Virus record (IMG/VR): IMGVR_UViG_3300025674_000317
Coordinates: 1-26,613 of that record
Source: a virus
Reading direction: 5' to 3' (one strand)
DNA length: 26,613 bases
Shown: in pieces, positions 1 through 6,771 of the stretch
How positions within the stretch are numbered: position 1 is the first letter of the stretch
How the letters are laid out: every line of letters begins with the position of its first letter
Notes under the pieces: model-generated
The model's input: only the letters and a program-made list of their open reading frames with translations
What the model was told of the DNA's origin: nothing
Database searches by the model: none
Position numbers and translations under genes: made by a program

Positions 1-229
1 CATACTTCTTTCCGTCTGATGTTCTCCACTTTTGCTTCGTCCACTTACTTAGTTTGTTGCTTTTCTTCTTAGCACCTCTATAACCACCTCCTGCTTTCTT
101 GTATCTAGCTACAGCCAGCTGTGCCTTACGAGCAGACCACTGACCAGCACGTCCGCCTTTCGTACCAGCTTTTACTGCTGCTACAATGCGCTTCCATAAT
201 GCAGGATTTGATTTCTTAGCGGAACTCAT
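1..229 (-). CDS. DUF5872-type small basic protein, 3' end outside window
   Basis: The gene reads leftward from an ATG at 229 and runs off the window edge, so its C-terminus is missing. The 76 visible residues are strongly basic and include NPALWKRIVAAVKAGTKGG, then QWSARKAQLAVARYKKAGGGY, then a KKKS-rich stretch and LSKWTKQKW. This order matches the DUF5872 family as I remember it, found in phages and large algal viruses. The family has no established biochemical function; nucleic-acid binding is a guess from the charge. It starts 3 bases after the stop of the 33-residue gene, so it is the last visible member of the leftward accessory operon. No signal peptide or membrane segment is visible. 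Confidence 0.75.
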   Translation of the reverse strand, partial: MSSAKKSNPALWKRIVAAVKAGTKGGRAGQWSARKAQLAVARYKKAGGGYRGAKKKSNKLSKWTKQKWRTSDGKKY

Positions 230-232
230 AAT

Positions 233-334
233 TTAGCTGCCACAGGCTTCACAGTCTTCTGGATTATGAATCCCACAGGTTGGTTGTTCTGTTGATTCTA
301 ATTCGTTGACGAAATTTGCAAAGCTGTCGCTCAT
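233..334 (-). CDS. 33-residue acidic Cys-containing peptide
   Basis: A short ORF from ATG at 334 to TAA at 233, ending 3 bases before the DUF5872 start. The N-terminal half looks helical and acidic (SFANFVNELESTE). The C-terminal half holds three cysteines and a histidine in CGIHNPEDCEACGS, which could bind a metal ion such as zinc, although this is only a residue pattern. The 58 bases between it and the 105-residue membrane gene contain nothing else recognisable. Tight packing with the DUF5872 gene supports it being real, but length alone would not. I do not recognise a family. Confidence 0.55.
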   Translation of the reverse strand: MSDSFANFVNELESTEQPTCGIHNPEDCEACGS

Positions 335-392
335 TGGAAAATATTTATAGGTTAAACAAAAACGAGCTACGAAGTTACGAATTATACCGCTT

Positions 393-710
393 CTATTTCT
401 TACGCATCATTCCAAGTATAGTGTCTTTTCTTTTCTCGTTTAAAGCCTTGTTGTTATCTCTGTACAGCACCATTGCGAATATGATAAGAGCTATCATAAT
501 AGCAAAGAATGTAGGTACTATCCAATACTGCCATTCAGTAGCAGCTAAGCCTTCTTTGTCTTCAACACCACCTTTCCAACTATCCTTATGGTCTTTGTGT
601 ACATAAATGTAACGCATTTGAGATGCATCGTAATCTACTGCCACGCTATCCTTGTAGCCATCTGCCCAAGCTCTAATACTGTCTGCGTAACTAGTTTTTT
701 TCTGTGGCAT
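393..710 (-). CDS. single-pass membrane protein of the signalling operon, unknown function
   Basis: A 105-residue protein starting at ATG 710 and overlapping the end of the preceding 181-residue gene by 20 bases. Residues 1-60 are polar and rich in Asp, Lys and Tyr. Residues 61-83 form one clear transmembrane helix (YWIVPTFFAIMIALIIFAMV). The short C-terminal tail is basic (NEKRKD, MMRKK), which suggests that end lies in the cytoplasm. There is no signal peptide or lipobox. It follows a histidine kinase, a receiver and a second membrane protein in the same overlapping operon, so a role at the inner membrane connected to that pair is possible but not shown. I do not recognise a family. Confidence 0.75.
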   Translation of the reverse strand: MPQKKTSYADSIRAWADGYKDSVAVDYDASQMRYIYVHKDHKDSWKGGVEDKEGLAATEWQYWIVPTFFAIMIALIIFAMVLYRDNNKALNEKRKDTILGMMRKK

Positions 711-1236
711 ACTTTACTCCCATTATAGTTCCTATAATACTAAAGCTGTTGGTTAACAATATACCAAACAGATTACTCCAAGCGTTTCCAAGTATAGTAG
801 TGTCTTTATTAGCCAACATAGCCGTAACATACATAAGCGTAGTTAAAACACCTACACCTATAATAATAACTAAAGCTACCTTTACAATAAGACCTATCAA
901 TTCAAACTGCGTACGCTTCTGCATGAGGTCTAAATCCTCAACAGCCTCGTCTCTTAGTTTCTCTGCTTCATCCTTCTCATTCTGAAGCTCTATAACAAGA
1001 GCCTTGTTTACCGTAGCTGCTTCCTCAAGTTCTTTGTTCTGAGCCTGTACCTGCTTGGTGACATCAAGCCTTTTCTTTCTGGCTAGTCTGTCCTTTGTCT
1101 TGCACTCCTCTATGTATGTAACGACATCTTTATCTAAAGAACCTTTGATTATTTTTACAAAGTTTCCTTCTAAGTAAACCTTTTTAGCTTTTGCTTTGAG
1201 TAAGGCTTCATTTATAGTGTCGTTACCATTTATCAT
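691..1236 (-). CDS. coiled-coil protein with two C-terminal membrane segments, unknown function
   Basis: A 181-residue protein. Its ATG overlaps the receiver stop codon as ATGA, indicating translational coupling. Residues 1-45 are mixed. Residues about 50-110 are highly charged and helical (KKRLDVTKQVQAQNKELEEA, LQNEKDEAEKLRDEAVEDL), a probable coiled coil. Residues 112-140 and 153-174 are strongly hydrophobic and read as two transmembrane helices, with a Gly-rich pair near the C-terminus. The layout of a long cytoplasmic coil with a membrane anchor suits a scaffold or an effector that transmits a signal to the membrane. A holin-like function cannot be excluded. The position directly behind the receiver domain is the main clue. 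No known family is recognised. Confidence 0.75.
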   Translation of the reverse strand: MINGNDTINEALLKAKAKKVYLEGNFVKIIKGSLDKDVVTYIEECKTKDRLARKKRLDVTKQVQAQNKELEEAATVNKALVIELQNEKDEAEKLRDEAVEDLDLMQKRTQFELIGLIVKVALVIIIGVGVLTTLMYVTAMLANKDTTILGNAWSNLFGILLTNSFSIIGTIMGVKYATEKN

Positions 1237-1670
1237 TTATAGATTTTAAATGGAGCGGTTCTAGCCACGTAGCCATCGTAGTCTTTTACAAACTCCTCTA
1301 GGCGTGGCTCTATTTCGTCAGACTTAATAATCCAAAACTGTGCGCCTACAGCTTTCGCTTTATCAATCTCTTGGTTATCATCAGAGCTAGAAATAATGCC
1401 AATAACCACTCCGTTTCCATAATCTGTATTTATTTTTCTGATAAGCTCAATGCCGTCAAAGCTTGAACCAATAATGTTGAGGTCTACAAACACACACTCT
1501 GGTCTGTCTGTTGCTGGACTTTCTTCAAACCACTTTTTAAAGAGGCGGTCTGCTTCGTCTGAAGAGTTTAATGCCTGTAAGCTTAGTGTCATATCAAGAA
1601 GACTGCAAGCGTCTTCAAATACCAAGTGAAATAGGTCTTCGTCATCTACTAGTAATATAGAGTCAATCAT
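1233..1670 (-). CDS. stand-alone response-regulator receiver (REC) protein
   Basis: A 145-residue protein that is a single REC domain with no output domain. The acidic pocket is Asp9-Asp10 in LLVDDE. The phospho-acceptor is Asp63 at the end of strand 3 (VFVDLN). The switch Ser/Thr lies in GIISSS around residue 95, and the conserved lysine is Lys116 in WIIKS. All catalytic positions are present, so it should accept a phosphoryl group from a histidine kinase. The ATG overlaps the kinase stop as ATGA, so the two genes are almost certainly a cognate pair. Without a DNA-binding domain it must act by protein-protein contact, as CheY- or Rcp1-type regulators do. Its target, phage or host, is unknown; the membrane proteins encoded next are candidates. 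Confidence 0.93.
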   Translation of the reverse strand: MIDSILLVDDEDLFHLVFEDACSLLDMTLSLQALNSSDEADRLFKKWFEESPATDRPECVFVDLNIIGSSFDGIELIRKINTDYGNGVVIGIISSSDDNQEIDKAKAVGAQFWIIKSDEIEPRLEEFVKDYDGYVARTAPFKIYK

Positions 1671-2899
1671 AGTTGTATTCTTATTTTTGTTCCTTGTTCT
1701 AATTTTTCTGCTGTTATTTTAAACCCGTGTTCTTCAATGATAGCTACACAAATATTTAATCCAAGACCGCTTCCGTTTTCACTTTGGTCTTCATTTCTAG
1801 TGTAGGCTTTAGAGTATTCATCAAACTCTTCTTGGGTTATCCCTCTACCATTATCTTCCACAGCTAAAATACTTTCGTTTTCCATATAAATAGAAACCCT
1901 CTTTGTAGAGTTATCATTATATTTTAGTCCGTTTCTAATTAAGTTGTCTACAGCAGTACAGAACAAAGCCTCGTTGACTTTATAATCTACTAATTCTTTT
2001 ACCTCTACTTGTTTAATGTATGACGTTGACGATAAGTAACTCAACAAAATATCCCGTAGGTTTACTACGTTCTTTTCTAGTTGAGCATCATTCTTTACAA
2101 GGTTGGTGAACTCTTTGACTCCCTTGTATACTTTCTGTGTGTGTATCAACCCCTCTTGAATCATTTTAAGCGGTGCTGATATTTTTAAGTCTGTTATGTT
2201 TTGTTGTGTTAATCTGCGTTTTAAAGAGCTTAATCCTCTTGGGATATATGTATTGATACCAGAATGCATATCGTGTCTTAGAATCTTTGCAGCGTGTTCT
2301 AGATACCCATTCTTTTTGTTTACTTCAAACTCTATAATTTTTTTATCAGTAATATCTGTAGCAATCTTTAGTACACGATAAACTTCTCCGTATGGATTTT
2401 TAATAGGGTTGTAGTTTCCGTATATCCAAAACTCTTTACCTTTTTTGTTTATACGTAAGAATTCACCGCTGTTTACCTTGCCTTTTCTTAGGTTGTACCA
2501 AAAGGTATTGTATTTGTCCTCGTCTGTATTAATAGGCATAAACATTCTGTGATGCTTTCCTATAAGTTCTTTTTCAGAGTACCCTGTAGTCTCACAAAAT
2601 ATATTATTGCAAGAAAGAATAGTTCCGTCAGTATCAAACTCTACTAGTGCGTTAGACTTATTTATTGCTGAAAGTGTATCATCTATAGACTGAAACTTAT
2701 ATCTAACTTTTCTGATAAACTCTACAACAACAAAGAAAAAGAAAGGCATAAAAGAAACAATAGCTATCCACCCGTACCAAACAGATTCCCTGCTAAGTTC
2801 AGCATACTCTATAAGCAGTGCGCTTTGATAAGAAAAAAAAGATACCATAATAGCAATGGCTATTGCTAAAGATATCTTAGATAGTAACGAGAGTTTCAT
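1667..2899 (-). CDS. membrane PAS-domain sensor histidine kinase
   Basis: A 410-residue kinase. Two N-terminal transmembrane helices (about 8-30 and 43-63) are joined by a very short loop, so there is no large periplasmic sensor. A PAS domain spans about 75-185 (ALVEFDTDGTILSCN, FCETTGYSEKELIG, ending in ATDITDKK). The phospho-acceptor is His209 in ILRHDMHSGIN. The ATPase domain shows the N box (AVDNLIRNGLKYND, Asn319 and Asn323), the G1 box (VEDNGRG, Asp349) and the G2 box (GSGLGLNI, 376-383). All key residues are intact, so it should be active. Signal input is probably cytoplasmic, through PAS. It starts inside the stop of the 53-residue gene (ATGA) and ends inside the start of the receiver gene. 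Complete kinases are uncommon in phage genomes. Confidence 0.95.
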   Translation of the reverse strand: MKLSLLSKISLAIAIAIMVSFFSYQSALLIEYAELSRESVWYGWIAIVSFMPFFFFVVVEFIRKVRYKFQSIDDTLSAINKSNALVEFDTDGTILSCNNIFCETTGYSEKELIGKHHRMFMPINTDEDKYNTFWYNLRKGKVNSGEFLRINKKGKEFWIYGNYNPIKNPYGEVYRVLKIATDITDKKIIEFEVNKKNGYLEHAAKILRHDMHSGINTYIPRGLSSLKRRLTQQNITDLKISAPLKMIQEGLIHTQKVYKGVKEFTNLVKNDAQLEKNVVNLRDILLSYLSSTSYIKQVEVKELVDYKVNEALFCTAVDNLIRNGLKYNDNSTKRVSIYMENESILAVEDNGRGITQEEFDEYSKAYTRNEDQSENGSGLGLNICVAIIEEHGFKITAEKLEQGTKIRIQL

Positions 2900-3057
2900 T
2901 TTTTAGCCTTGTCTTTCCGAAGAAGATACCAGCGTTGTAAAGTGTATCCGATAGATACGATTAGAAGCATTAGCTTGAGAGCCATCTCAACGTGTGCCAT
3001 AGATATTGTAAAGGCTGTTGCGTTTAGTAGAATTAGTCTGAAATCTGATTCGTTCAT
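2896..3057 (-). CDS. 53-residue membrane protein upstream of the kinase
   Basis: The chosen start is the ATG at 3057, which overlaps the HNH gene stop as TAATG. An in-frame upstream start at 3090 would overlap the HNH gene further and is less likely. Residues about 7-22 and 26-44 are hydrophobic (RLILLNATAFTISMAHV and MALKLMLLIVSIGYTL), followed by a basic tail ending KDKAKK, giving a small one- or two-helix inner-membrane protein with a cytoplasmic C-terminus. The stop overlaps the kinase start, so expression should be coupled to the kinase. A small membrane partner of a sensor kinase is one reading; a holin-like peptide is another. I recognise no family. Confidence 0.7.
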   Translation of the reverse strand: MNESDFRLILLNATAFTISMAHVEMALKLMLLIVSIGYTLQRWYLLRKDKAKK

Positions 3058-3593
3058 TACCACTTTACTTTGTTTGCCACAGCTGTACACATCTCAATAA
3101 ACTCTTCTTGGGTATACTGCTGTTTGCTCATATTAACCATCTTATGAACCCATTGAACATTTCCTTCAATGTATCCTTTGGATGAATCTACTCTGTCTAA
3201 TGATGCTGTGTTTTGATTTAGTTCCATTGCATCAATATCCCATCCTGTCAAAGCACATTTAAAATCCTGCTCAATCAACAATTCTGCTAAGTATTCAAAA
3301 GTAACTTCCCAGTTTAATCCTCTTATGTCTGCTTGTGCTTGATATTTGTAAGCGAAAGAAGTACGAAGAACATCTTTAATCCATCCTTTGTGAGCGTTGC
3401 TTTCTGGCTTCTTGTTAGAACACTTCTTACATTCTTTACCTTCATTGTAAGACATTATAGCATAGTTGCGTCTTAGGTATGATTGTTCATCACCACAGCT
3501 AGGACACGGTTTATACCAGCGTCCGTCCTCACCTTTGTATACTTCTTTTGGCAACTCTAAAGCGCAAGCCATAACGGTAGTATTAAAATCCAT
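3057..3593 (-). CDS. HNH-type endonuclease with N-terminal zinc ribbon
   Basis: A 178-residue protein starting at ATG 3593; a GTG start at 3614 would lie deep in the neighbour. An N-terminal zinc ribbon has Cys30 and Cys33 (CPSCGD) and Cys55 and Cys58 (CKKC). The nuclease part has CALTGWDI around 113-120, then SLDRVDSSKGYIEGNVQWV and NMSK around 131-157. This is the arrangement of a group of phage HNH nucleases in which DRxDSSKGY..GN.QW..K..N..K forms the metal site. Such free-standing genes are usually homing endonucleases. It starts inside the end of the DUF6321 gene, overlapping by 37 bases, and its last residues ANKVKW echo ANRVKW near the end of that neighbour. This suggests it inserted there. 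The stop overlaps the next start (TAATG). Confidence 0.82.
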   Translation of the reverse strand: MDFNTTVMACALELPKEVYKGEDGRWYKPCPSCGDEQSYLRRNYAIMSYNEGKECKKCSNKKPESNAHKGWIKDVLRTSFAYKYQAQADIRGLNWEVTFEYLAELLIEQDFKCALTGWDIDAMELNQNTASLDRVDSSKGYIEGNVQWVHKMVNMSKQQYTQEEFIEMCTAVANKVKW

Positions 3594-3880
3594 TTGACAC
3601 GATTCGCCCACCACGCAGCAGACAGCTTACCTTTGGCAATGTTTCTACGATGACGTGCTTTAAAAGAAGCACGTTTCTTTTTCATTTTAGAAGACTCTCC
3701 AGCTTTAGGTTTTCCAGCTGTACTTGCTCCTTGTTCACCAAAGCGAATAGTTTTGATAATATTACCAACCTTAGCGACAACGATGTGAGACTTCTTAGGG
3801 TGATTAGGGGTACGCTTGGGTTTGTTGTAACCAGATACCCCAGCTCTTTCTAAACGTGAATCTTTCTTCTTCGCTTTCAT
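3557..3880 (-). CDS. DUF6321-type basic protein, C-terminus extended by HNH insertion
   Basis: A 107-residue, very basic protein. Diagnostic stretches are RLERAGVSGYNKPKRTPNHP, KSHIVVAK, IRFGEQGASTAGKPKAGES and SFKARHRRNIAKGKLSAAWW followed by ANRVKW, which I recall as the DUF6321 pattern found in phages and algal viruses. The function is not established; the charge and the fixed motif block fit a nucleic-acid or virion-associated protein. From memory, relatives end at or very near the VKW motif. Here ten hydrophobic residues (ILILPLWLAL) follow, encoded by DNA that is also the start of the HNH gene. That tail therefore looks like an insertion artefact. It is the first gene of the leftward accessory operon, with a TATCTTTG box just upstream. 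Confidence 0.8.
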   Translation of the reverse strand: MKAKKKDSRLERAGVSGYNKPKRTPNHPKKSHIVVAKVGNIIKTIRFGEQGASTAGKPKAGESSKMKKKRASFKARHRRNIAKGKLSAAWWANRVKWILILPLWLAL

Positions 3881-3884
3881 TAGA

Positions 3885-3892
3885 CAAAGATA
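3885..3892 (-). promoter_or_regulatory. TATCTTTG -7 box for the accessory operon
   Basis: On the minus strand TATCTTTG fits the Bacteroidota -7 consensus TAnnTTTG exactly. It sits between the terminator and the ATG at 3880, so the transcript would begin at or within a few bases of the start codon. That gives a nearly leaderless mRNA for the operon carrying the kinase and receiver. No clear -33 TTG is visible, because that position lies in the terminator stem. Confidence 0.5.
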
Positions 3893-3893
3893 T

Positions 3894-3922
3894 AAAAAAA
3901 GGCTGCACGTAAATGCAACCTT
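3894..3922 (-). terminator. rho-independent terminator ending the structural-gene operon
   Basis: Read on the minus strand, AAGGTTGCA and TGCAGCCTT pair over 9 positions with one G-U pair, around a 6-base loop, followed by seven T residues. It lies 15 bases past the stop of the 127-residue tail-type gene and 13 bases before the next start, so it separates late structural transcription from the accessory operon. Confidence 0.85.
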
Positions 3923-3937
3923 CTGATTATCAAGTAT

Positions 3938-4321
3938 TTATATTTTTACCCAGCCTGTTGACTTATAAACATAAAGACCTTCTTGTTCTTCCCCTCCATC
4001 TGTTTGATAAACAAAAGTAGGAACAGTTAGGTTTTGCATTTCTAGTCTTTCTGTTCTGGTTTTTGATTCAATAAGCTTAGAAACTTGAGTACTTATGTAG
4101 TTTACTAAATCTGTTTGGTTGGTTAAAGTTCCTAAAATACTGCCCCAGTTAACAGCTTCAGCACCTTCTTGGTATATATACTCATTAGGGTTTATTACAG
4201 ACACAGACATTTTTTGTTTATTCTGTACGTTTAAAGAGCTTGATTGTTGAAGCGATATACTTACAGTAGGAGTTTCTTCATTAACCACTATAGATATTCC
4301 GTCTTGATTGTTTACAGGCAC
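3938..4321 (-). CDS. small tail- or fibre-associated protein, unknown function
   Basis: A 127-residue protein starting at GTG 4321. Residues 1-45 are strand-like and Ser/Gln-rich (VVNEETPTVSISLQQSSSLN). Residues about 60-95 look helical and may form a trimeric coil (LTNQTDLVNYISTQVSKLIE). The C-terminus is aromatic and strand-like, ending GLYVYKSTGWVKI. This arrangement is frequent in short phage fibre or baseplate accessory proteins, though I cannot name a family. It is the last gene of the structural operon and a strong terminator follows. No signal peptide or membrane segment is seen. Confidence 0.7.
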   Translation of the reverse strand: MPVNNQDGISIVVNEETPTVSISLQQSSSLNVQNKQKMSVSVINPNEYIYQEGAEAVNWGSILGTLTNQTDLVNYISTQVSKLIESKTRTERLEMQNLTVPTFVYQTDGGEEQEGLYVYKSTGWVKI

Positions 4322-4339
4322 AATAAATATGTTTTAATA

Positions 4340-4699
4340 TTAAAAAGTAACGTCATCATTTATTGTAAATATCCCATACATCCATGTGGTAACAGTTCCG
4401 CTTAATGTTGCTTGCAAATCATATATGTACGTGCCTGCTGTTACATTCATGTTAGAATCTGTAATGTCTAATTCTAATTTACCTAAAACTCCCCCAGCAT
4501 TTGTTGTAGGAACTATTAGTGTGTCAGCAATAATATCAGTGCTATTGGTAGCATCCCTAACATCCATTTTGAAATTATATCCCGATAAATCAATAGCAGT
4601 TCCACTTGAATCTGCAAAGTTTATAGTGAGCTTAAATGTATCTCTTTTTCTACATGTAATGTCTAACCGTTGTGCTACGTCTAAATTTATTGATGCCAT
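4340..4699 (-). CDS. BppU-like beta-sandwich baseplate/tail protein
   Basis: A 119-residue protein. The pattern RKRDTFKLTINFADSSGTAIDLSGYNFKMDVR, then GKLELDITDSNM, then AGTYIYDLQATLSGTVTTWMYG and FTINDDVTF is typical of the N-terminal beta-sandwich of BppU-type phage baseplate upper proteins. In that family the domain joins receptor-binding proteins to the tail tip. Here it stands alone at about the size of one domain. It follows the adhesin genes directly, consistent with an attachment role. A TACCTTTG box lies 15 bases before the start. The family call rests on pattern recognition without a search. Confidence 0.65.
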   Translation of the reverse strand: MASINLDVAQRLDITCRKRDTFKLTINFADSSGTAIDLSGYNFKMDVRDATNSTDIIADTLIVPTTNAGGVLGKLELDITDSNMNVTAGTYIYDLQATLSGTVTTWMYGIFTINDDVTF

Positions 4700-4714
4700 T
4701 GCTATGTGTTTTTA

Positions 4715-4722
4715 CAAAGGTA
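4715..4722 (-). promoter_or_regulatory. TACCTTTG -7 box candidate
   Basis: An exact TAnnTTTG match on the minus strand in the short gap between the 122- and 119-residue genes, giving a leader of about 10 bases. No convincing -33 TTG is visible, so it is a secondary promoter candidate inside the structural operon. Confidence 0.35.
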
Positions 4723-4730
4723 ATGAATCA

Positions 4731-5099
4731 TTAAATGTCCTCTGGCTCTGGTGGATTGCAGTATTCGCTGTCTGGAAACAGCTCACAATACTTAGCAGCA
4801 TACTCGTCTCGCTGACTTGAACTACCAAAGCTGTGTACGCCTAATGGTGTAGGGAACACAATATGCTCTTCCCATCCATCAACTGGCTCACCATCCCAAC
4901 ATACATCTACTGCATACTTTTCAGACAATACAGGGGCGGTAACTTCATTACCTTCCTCATCGTATTCACCTGCTGTTTTAACGATAAAGCCAAGCTTTAC
5001 TACTGATTGTGTGAGGTTACCTTCCTCATCTCTTAAAAGGTCGATAGCAGTATTAGCTGCTGCTTCATCTACGAATTCGTACTTTCTTATTATTTTCAT
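4731..5099 (-). CDS. acidic hypothetical virion-cluster protein
   Basis: A 122-residue acidic protein starting at ATG 5099, one base after the adhesin stop. The N-terminus KIIRKYEFVDEAAANTAIDL resembles small phage proteins encoded beside tail fibres. A middle segment, KYAVDVCWDGEPVDGWEEH, is followed by VFPTPLGVHSFG. The C-terminus is Cys- and Pro-containing (YCELFPDSEYCNPPEPEDI). No enzyme motif, membrane segment or signal peptide is present. Similar small proteins often act as tail-tip or fibre chaperones or accessories, but nothing here proves that. Confidence 0.7.
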   Translation of the reverse strand: MKIIRKYEFVDEAAANTAIDLLRDEEGNLTQSVVKLGFIVKTAGEYDEEGNEVTAPVLSEKYAVDVCWDGEPVDGWEEHIVFPTPLGVHSFGSSSQRDEYAAKYCELFPDSEYCNPPEPEDI

Positions 5100-5100
5100 T

Positions 5101-6771
5101 TTATAGTGTTGTTAATGTTGCTAATTCAGCATCGGATAGGGCTTGTTCAAACTCTAACAATTGTTTAATATACGCTTGTTCTTGTCTATCAGCAGTAGTA
5201 GTATAATTTAAGTACCTCCAATTTAAAACCTCATTGCCTGTTGATAGTGTATTAGTGCTTGGAGTGTACTTTGTGCCGTTGACAAACATACTTGCGGTTG
5301 TGCCACTTTTAGTAAAAGCCATTTTAATATTAGTTCCAAGATTTGCTTCCCAATCAAACATATTTTGAAAAACAACTATTGAAGAACCTAATTTAAAATA
5401 AGCATCATCTTTTTCAAAAAATAATCTATATGCTAAAGAAGTATTAGTCAAGAAATAAACTGCATCTTTTGTTAACTCAAACTCCATAAACAAAGTGTAA
5501 GCACCTGTGTAAGCAAAATCTGCACCTCTATCTAAAATTTCCGCAGACCTCGTTTCACTTGAACCGTAAGTAGGGATGTAGCTTGTTGGGTAAGAGTCTT
5601 CTTCAAGTTGTGCGCCAAAAACATAAAAATCCCCGTTTCCTTGACCATCGGAATCTATGTAAACACCAACTGAAGCTGTAGTTGCCGCAGTAGTAAAAGG
5701 CACTTCAATTCTAACCCAATTGGATGAAGATGTTTGAGAATAGTAAGATGTTTTTGTTACAATGTCTCCACTATTTGTAAAATCAAAAACACGATATTTC
5801 ATTTCCGTTGCACTTCCTCTTTTTGCATAAAAAGAAAACACATAATTAGTGCTTGAATTAACTGAAATTTGTTGTCTTAAATTTCCGTTAATAGTGCCTA
5901 CTTGAACTCTATATGCATTTTTGTATCCATCAGGCGAAATTGTATAATTTGGTGTTAGTGTGTAAGTATTCGCCCAAGTAGTATCTCCAAAGTATTCCGA
6001 CTGCGTTACTAAATTAGTTCTACTCGGTTCAAGTAACAGACTCGGTTCTGTAGCACCACCACTATAATCTAGTCTTGGTGTGTTTTCTAAGATACCTGCT
6101 TTAACTGTTGAAGCACCAGTCTCGATGTAATCGGTGGCTACCATCCCTACTTCAAGTTGAGCATCTTGGATGTAGATGCTACCGCTTGTGTCCCCTAATG
6201 CTTCATTATTTGCGGGATAAATACGGACTTGACTTATAGATGTGTAAGAACCGATTAAAGAACATCTATACCAACCGCCTCCAACATCTTCAATTTGTGC
6301 GTCAAAAGCATTGTTTCCAAACGCATCAACAACACCCGTAGATAAATTAAAATAAGCATTTCCATTACCTCCACTCGCTAAAACCAAAAGGAAAATAGAA
6401 TTTAAAGTGTCCGCTTTAGCGTAAACGCTTAAACTATATACACCGCTTCCCGAAAAGCTTCTATAAATAAAAGCACTTGCAGCACTTTTTTCTAAAAGCC
6501 AAGCATCCGAACTACCATCGTAGCCACTTTGTCCGCTTGTTTCTATTGTATTAGAATTTATCCAATTATTAAAACTATTAGAATACAACAAAAGATTCTC
6601 TCTACCCTTTTCAATGAGTCCTGCGCTATTAACTCTAGTAGCTGATAGATTACTACCTCTTGTAAAAGTAAAGTCACCAGAACGGTCTATAGGCTTTAGG
6701 CTTTCTAATGTACCTTCACTATACCCTTCGGGTTTTAATATTAACGATGCTGCTGCTAATGCACTACTCAT
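5101..6771 (-). CDS. adhesin A: two carbohydrate-binding-like modules plus LamG-like domain
   Basis: A 556-residue virion protein, the last of three tandem paralogues. After a short N-terminus comes FTFTRGSNLSATRV (34-47) and GLIEKGREN (51-59). Module 1 spans about 60-215 and ends in IQDAQLEVGMVATDYIETG. A linker, RLDYSGG and LLLEPSRTN (about 233-253), leads to module 2 (about 255-400), which ends AQLEEDSYPTSYIPTYGS. A LamG/concanavalin-type sandwich follows to the end (TLFMEFELTK, ASMFVNGTKY, ALSDAELATL). These modules are known from phage tail spikes and head fibres that bind cell-surface glycans. Its start overlaps the stop of the preceding paralogue by 4 bases. No hydrolase motif is obvious, so binding rather than cutting is the likely role. 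Confidence 0.82.
   Translation of the reverse strand: MSSALAAASLILKPEGYSEGTLESLKPIDRSGDFTFTRGSNLSATRVNSAGLIEKGRENLLLYSNSFNNWINSNTIETSGQSGYDGSSDAWLLEKSAASAFIYRSFSGSGVYSLSVYAKADTLNSIFLLVLASGGNGNAYFNLSTGVVDAFGNNAFDAQIEDVGGGWYRCSLIGSYTSISQVRIYPANNEALGDTSGSIYIQDAQLEVGMVATDYIETGASTVKAGILENTPRLDYSGGATEPSLLLEPSRTNLVTQSEYFGDTTWANTYTLTPNYTISPDGYKNAYRVQVGTINGNLRQQISVNSSTNYVFSFYAKRGSATEMKYRVFDFTNSGDIVTKTSYYSQTSSSNWVRIEVPFTTAATTASVGVYIDSDGQGNGDFYVFGAQLEEDSYPTSYIPTYGSSETRSAEILDRGADFAYTGAYTLFMEFELTKDAVYFLTNTSLAYRLFFEKDDAYFKLGSSIVVFQNMFDWEANLGTNIKMAFTKSGTTASMFVNGTKYTPSTNTLSTGNEVLNWRYLNYTTTADRQEQAYIKQLLEFEQALSDAELATLTTL

Noticed and set aside
4386-4820. 144-codon plus-strand ORF opposite two tail genes
   Set aside because: It is antisense to the BppU-like and acidic tail genes, whose coding patterns are convincing, and has no supporting context.
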